From the NCBI GenBank assembly GCA_025266875.1, contig JALLLT010000126.1, positions 1 through 22,221 on the forward strand: 22,221 bases of DNA, read 5' to 3'. Under the pieces are notes generated by a model, which saw only the letters and a program-made list of their open reading frames with translations, searched no databases and was not told the DNA's origin. Shown here in pieces: positions 18,521 to 22,221 of the stretch. The position numbers were made by a program, and so were the translations under genes. Each line of letters starts with the position of its first letter. The stretch's first letter is position 1. The stretch is from Fennellomyces sp. T-0311. Its lineage: Eukaryota > Mucoromycota > Mucoromycetes > Mucorales > Lichtheimiaceae.

Positions 18521-19576
18521 TCATAATGACAGCGGATATAGCATAACGAAGGAAAAGCATGTAACCATGGAAGATAGTGTATGTCGGGAATACGACAGGA
18601 TGTCATTGTTCGTGCATTCATCCGAGATGGCAGGTTGTCCTGGTCCAAGGCGATACAGGTAGTGGCATCGAGGACAAGATACGTAGGTGCGCAGGCGATC
18701 GGTCAATGAGGAGAAGCCAGTATATCGACGCAATGTTGCAAGTGACCCTGGCAGCGAAAACGTTGGGAATACCTCTGCAAGCACAATCGTACAAAAGTCG
18801 ATCAAAATGGTAACCGCCCACTCGGAAAGGAAATGTAGTTGAAAAAGGACAATGAATACCACAGTGAAAGTGAGTAGCAGCAGGACGGTGTTCATCCAGG
18901 AAGTATTCGCATGACGAATTTGCGTAAGTTCTACAGTCATGTACAATGTGAGGATAATGCAAATATGTATAATAAACTGCTTCTTAACAACTAACCTTCC
19001 TCGTTGACTACCTCTGTTGCATTGTTCACTTGTTGCCCTTGCATTGCGAACTCGACATCCAAAGCATCCATTGCACCGCCAGTATCACTACTACCATCGC
19101 TATCGCTTGGATCGGCATCATCGTCATCACGCATGTATTCGTCGTCATTGGCATCGGAAACGTTATCGCCACCATCTTCGTCGTCATATACATCGTCATC
19201 CGAAGAGATTAACTCTTCCAGTGGTTCACCATCCATCTCTACTATATGAATTTTAGTAAACGCTATGCGATATACAGAATGAGCCGTTACCATCATCATC
19301 TGCAGGACGTATTGGTGTTCCTTGTCTACGCATCATCGGTGCTGGATTGGCAAACTGCTGCTGTCTCTCGAATCGTGCCACAACTGCACGCACTGTAATG
19401 TTAACATTATTATTATTGGTTCGTTCTTTCAAGCATTCCAATAAAGAAATACCATCATCTCTAGGTCCAGCAAACGATCGCTCATAATGTCTTTCGCGTG
19501 CTTTCCGCGATATCATCCGGAATCCAAGGTTATTCTGTGCACTGCACACGGAACAATAACAAGCCACATCGTTCAT
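18521..19576 (-). pseudogene. N-terminal part of a second Tnp2-type transposase, three exons
   Basis: Exons are 19576-19291, 19241-18996 and 18930-18521. The introns are 49 nt (GTAACG..ATATAG, with a tandem TAGTAG acceptor) and 65 nt (GTTAGT..TGTAG). They splice in frame to 313 residues. Order of parts: Cys motif CYCSVCS with a later H; an acidic stretch (SSDDDVYDDEDGG); a hydrophobic segment (TVLLLLTFTVVFIVLF); a zinc-ribbon-like CPRCHYLY, followed by C residues in DECTNN and MVTC. These match the N-terminal half of Tnp2/Plavaka-like transposases and parallel the pseudogene at 7438 (both have DVEF before the exon 2 end). The catalytic body is missing; the frame ends near the Ty3 LTR, which probably replaced it. 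Confidence 0.7.
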
Positions 19577-19612
19577 TGAAGTGATAGAGAAAAAGTTTAA
19601 TGAGAACTGCTC

Positions 19613-19619
19613 TTTTATA
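19613..19619 (-). promoter_or_regulatory. TATA box of second Tnp2-like gene
   Basis: TATAAAA on -, about 40 nt before the ATG at 19576, so the 5' leader would be very short. Confidence 0.55.
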
Positions 19620-20128
19620 CACTTCGTATCTTATTAACGCGCTTATATTGGATAAGCAAGCCATATTAAAAACACATGGCTTAATGAATTACAGGCAACT
19701 TTTACAGAACAATAGCACTATTGTGCATGATATAATTAATGCAGCTGCAACAGCTTGCAAGACTTTGCTTATGCAACCCCATTGTGACGCGTGGCATTAC
19801 AGGATATTGAGCGATAAATTTTTAAATTGCTTTTTGTCCTTGGTAACGCCTCCAAAAAATAGCAAAACTTGCTCTCTCAACTGCTGAAATTTCTCCAGCG
19901 GCGAGCTCTCGATTCTTTTCTTCGTACGATCGATCGCCAATGCATCCATTCCTTCATTAGCTCTCCATTGATGCAACTCCTCATCGATCCCGTTCTCTTC
20001 CTAATCAAAATGGTGGTGGAACAATACCACCTCCTTCGCCTTCGGCTCATACAGTGCTTTAATACTAGATAAAAAGAAAGCCTCCTAATTTAGAATAATG
20101 CAGCGGTATACATGATGCGGGTTTAGTA
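19620..20128. other. Non-coding stretch between Tnp2 fragment and Tc1
   Basis: No gene recognised. Likely the 5' flank of the Tnp2-type element; neither its terminus nor repeats like 7184-7322 could be identified. Confidence 0.35.
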
Positions 20129-20156
20129 CAGTTGGGTTCCAAAAGTTTTGTCGCGA
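20129..20156 (+). repeat. Tc1 left TIR
   Basis: 28 bp, the exact reverse complement of 21440-21467. Confidence 0.93.
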
Positions 20157-20331
20157 GGTGCTCCGACAAGGCTAAAATTTGATGTCTTAAAGACTTTCCA
20201 ATTATACTAGAAGTAAATCCTAATAAAAGTTTAATTGGCAAAGGGTATGAATAGAAGCAGAATTTCATGTAGATTATGTACAGATAAAAAAAAGCAGTGA
20301 AGCAATGACAGAAAAAAAAATTACAGTGACA

Positions 20332-21339
20332 TTAATATCTAGTACTACGACCATGGGCTTTTTGTACAAGATCGACTCTGTTGGGGACAGAATCCACAAG
20401 TTTGTTCACGTTCTCGATTGGAAGCTCGTCCCATGCCTCTTGTATTGCTTGCTTAAATGCTTCGGTGGTCCTCGAGCCGCTGTTCATCTTGGCTTGCACC
20501 ATTGTTTTCATCTGTTGCCAAACGTGTTCAATAGGATTTAGATCTGGACTCTGGGCCGGCCAGTCTAGCTTTGTAATTCGATTTTTTTGACGCCAAACGT
20601 TAGGAACGTTTGCTCTATGTACTGGTGCGCCATCTTCCATCAGAATTGGATCTTCCAGGCTATTCCAAAACTCGTACAATGCGCCAGCATACACTTGATC
20701 CACAAAGTCAACAGCTTTACGTCTGTTCTTGTCCATAAACACGAGTTCAGACTTGCGACTGTAGGTGATAGCACCCCATATCATTACTGTGGACCTATCG
20801 CTTTTAAAGGTAGGTGTCATGCAATCCAGATAGTCAACTTCATGTGCTTGTCTCCAGACACGAACAACACGGCAATTTTTTCCAGTTTCAAAAGAGCATT
20901 CATCAGTCCAGACAACGCTCCTCCAATCTTCTAAAGTCCAATCTTTGTGCTTCTTAACAAACTTCTTGCGCGCTGCTATGTGTTGTGGCTTGAGAAAAGG
21001 TTTGCGCTTGGCGATTCTGCTGTGAACACCCTTTGCATGTAACACGCGTCGAATTGTTGACTTTGACACTTTCTTGACACAATTATTTGTAATATCGCCT
21101 AAGGTTTGACGCCGGTCAGACTTTGCATTTCGTATAATTTGTCGCTCGCTACGACTGTCTAGTGCTTTTGGCCTTCCAGAAGCGATATCTCTGTACTTGT
21201 TGCCAGTTTTCTTAAACTTGTCAACCCAGCATTCCACAGTGCGTAATGGGATCTCGATTTGCTTGGCAATTTCTGGAGCATTCCAGCCAACATTGAGTAA
21301 AGTGATTGCTTCAATACGCTTCTCAGGAGGGTAAACCAT
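20332..21339 (-). CDS. Tc1 transposase (DD34E)
   Basis: 335 residues, intronless. The N-terminal half has two helix-turn-helix regions: a homeodomain-like fold at about 1-45 (PPEKRIEAITLLN, IPLRTVECWVDKF) with a GRP linker at 55-57, and a second one at about 65-115 (STIRRVLHAKG). The catalytic domain has D146 (WTDECSF), D236 (MEDGAPVHRA) and E271 (SPDLNPIEHVW), with exactly 34 residues between the second D and E. It cuts at TA sites and moves the surrounding element. The start ATG is followed by VYPPEKR, and the length is normal for the family. No defect seen. Confidence 0.95.
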   Translation of the reverse strand: MVYPPEKRIEAITLLNVGWNAPEIAKQIEIPLRTVECWVDKFKKTGNKYRDIASGRPKALDSRSERQIIRNAKSDRRQTLGDITNNCVKKVSKSTIRRVLHAKGVHSRIAKRKPFLKPQHIAARKKFVKKHKDWTLEDWRSVVWTDECSFETGKNCRVVRVWRQAHEVDYLDCMTPTFKSDRSTVMIWGAITYSRKSELVFMDKNRRKAVDFVDQVYAGALYEFWNSLEDPILMEDGAPVHRANVPNVWRQKNRITKLDWPAQSPDLNPIEHVWQQMKTMVQAKMNSGSRTTEAFKQAIQEAWDELPIENVNKLVDSVPNRVDLVQKAHGRSTRY

Positions 21340-21439
21340 TGCGTTTTTACAAAAAAAAGGGGTGTTGATTAATGAAAAAAAGAAAAGACAGGACTTTTCT
21401 TTTAAGCTATAAAAAAAAATTGACAGATGGAGTTGAATT

Positions 21440-21467
21440 TCGCGACAAAACTTTTGGAACCCAACTG
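21440..21467 (-). repeat. Tc1 right TIR
   Basis: 28 bp, mirrors 20129-20156 and is followed by TA. Confidence 0.93.
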
Positions 21468-21469
21468 TA

Positions 21470-22133
21470 CATACAGTACTTTCTCCCTCACGAACAACGG
21501 GCGAAGCACGACCAGAGCACTGCGGCCATCATCTGAGGCACAGCACGTCGGATCAATGCAGCCGTCGTTGGGCAGCTCCCTTTTCAGCCCCTGGTACCGT
21601 TGCTAACGCTGCTGCTGTTTGATGCTTACATATTTTACAATAAAAATTTTGGAATATAAAAGACGAATGGATAGCATGCTGTCCTTTTAAGTATGATATA
21701 AGTCGTTCTCAAGCATCCACCAAACTCTTCCGGTAGAGCTGTTTTTAGAAAGGTTTTTCAGACACCGAAGAAAAATTTCCAAAGCGGGGTTGGCCGATGG
21801 AACCAAATTGGGCGAGAAGTACGGAGGAACGAAACGATGCTCCGTACTGAGGTCAAAAGAGAAAAAGGAAATCCACTTCATCGAAAAAGGAATGTACATG
21901 TAACACATGTATTATGCAAGCGATTCGGCATACCTCTCGTATTTAGTAACTGAAAAGTGCGTGTCTTTACTTGTATCATCACTTGAAAAAGGTATTAAGC
22001 TGCGGACGATATCACATTAGTAAGATCTTATGAGTAAACGCTCGAGGTTTTTATTTTGGAAAGCGCTGTACAGTAAAAAAAGATATATATATACGGTATT
22101 ATTTTTGAAGTAATATATACACATTTTTTTATC
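21470..22133. other. Non-coding stretch, possible promoter at its right end
   Basis: No supported gene. An AATAAAA at about 21639-21645 could be a polyadenylation signal on +. An AT-rich run with TATATATATAC (22083-22093) lies about 45 bp before the ATG at 22134. Confidence 0.35.
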
Positions 22134-22221
22134 ATGGATCATCTCAACCAATTACAAGCATACCGTCAGCAACAACGTAAACGTCGTCACCAGCAAGCGC
22201 AGCATAGACGCCGAGTATATA
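22134..22221 (+). CDS. Start of a basic, Gln/Arg-rich ORF, cut by window end
   Basis: ATG at 22134 opens 29 codons without a stop (MDHLNQLQAYRQQQRKRR, then more R, H and Q). A TA-rich box lies upstream at a spacing similar to the element genes here. Arg-rich starts of this kind occur in Harbinger-type nucleases, but nothing diagnostic lies inside the window, so the product is unknown. Confidence 0.35.
   Translation, partial: MDHLNQLQAYRQQQRKRRHQQAQHRRRVY

Larger units (their letters stand above)
20129..21467 (-). mobile_element. Complete Tc1-type transposon
   Basis: A 1339-bp element with 28-bp perfect terminal inverted repeats beginning CAGTTGGGTTCC, flanked by TA on both sides (20127-20128 and 21468-21469). 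It has one uninterrupted transposase gene on -. Size, TA target and DD34E all fit Tc1. It appears complete and possibly active. Confidence 0.95.

Noticed and set aside
19004..19256. Three Ser- or His/Arg-rich ORFs on +
   Set aside because: Antisense of the acidic exon of the Tnp2-type gene.
1..22221. CRISPR array, bacterial operon or integrated virus
   Set aside because: Spliceosomal introns, eukaryotic tRNA and transposon families argue against a prokaryote. No spaced repeat array and no viral capsid or replication gene was seen.

Overview
The window looks like a transposon-rich stretch of a fungal genome, most likely a Mucoromycota (Mucorales-like) species. This is inferred from short introns (49-92 nt, GT..AG, with CTRAY-like branch points), TATA boxes close to start codons, a eukaryotic tRNA-Thr(AGU), and the mix of element families: Mutator-like, PIF/Harbinger, Tc1, Tnp2/Plavaka-like, Ty3/Gypsy and a LINE-type ORF1 relic. 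I see no ordinary cellular protein gene. The only clear host gene is the tRNA.

Layout. 1-837: diverged direct repeats carrying a small hairpin, plus LTR-like sequence. 838-910 (-): tRNA-Thr(AGU). About 960-1145 and 5281-6595 (+): the two halves of a decayed coiled-coil, Q-rich protein relic, probably LINE ORF1-like. It is split by a complete Mutator-like element at 1146-5280, which has 551-bp near-identical terminal inverted repeats, a 9-bp target duplication and a two-exon transposase on the - strand. 7184-7322: degenerate short repeats. 7438-10656 (+): a Tnp2-type (CACTA/Plavaka-like) transposase pseudogene with four in-frame stops. 10700 to about 11430 (-): an unrecognised, damaged spliced gene lying tail to tail with it.

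About 11430-18478 (-): a 3'-truncated Ty3/Gypsy element (LTR, Gag, protease, RT, RNase H, start of integrase). A solo LTR of another family (outer limits 13327-16567, 5-bp target duplication ATGAT) lies in its protease region. Inside that LTR sits a complete two-gene PIF/Harbinger element (13349-16312, 25-bp TIRs, 3-bp duplication AGT). Removing the inner layers on paper brings the Ty3 reading frame back into register. 18521-19576 (-): the N-terminal three exons of a second Tnp2-type transposase. 20129-21467: an intact Tc1 element (28-bp TIRs, TA duplication, DD34E transposase on -). 22134 to the window end (+): the start of an arginine/glutamine-rich ORF.

The three DNA transposons with exact termini (Mutator-like, Harbinger, Tc1) keep open transposase genes and look young. 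The retroelements and Tnp2 genes are broken, and most of their stops can be explained by C-to-T or G-to-A changes. The nesting orders events: Ty3, then solo LTR, then Harbinger; and LINE-like relic, then Mutator-like element. I did not find a clearly new biological system. The least explained items are the unrecognised gene facing the Tnp2 pseudogene and the tRNA/LINE-relic junction.
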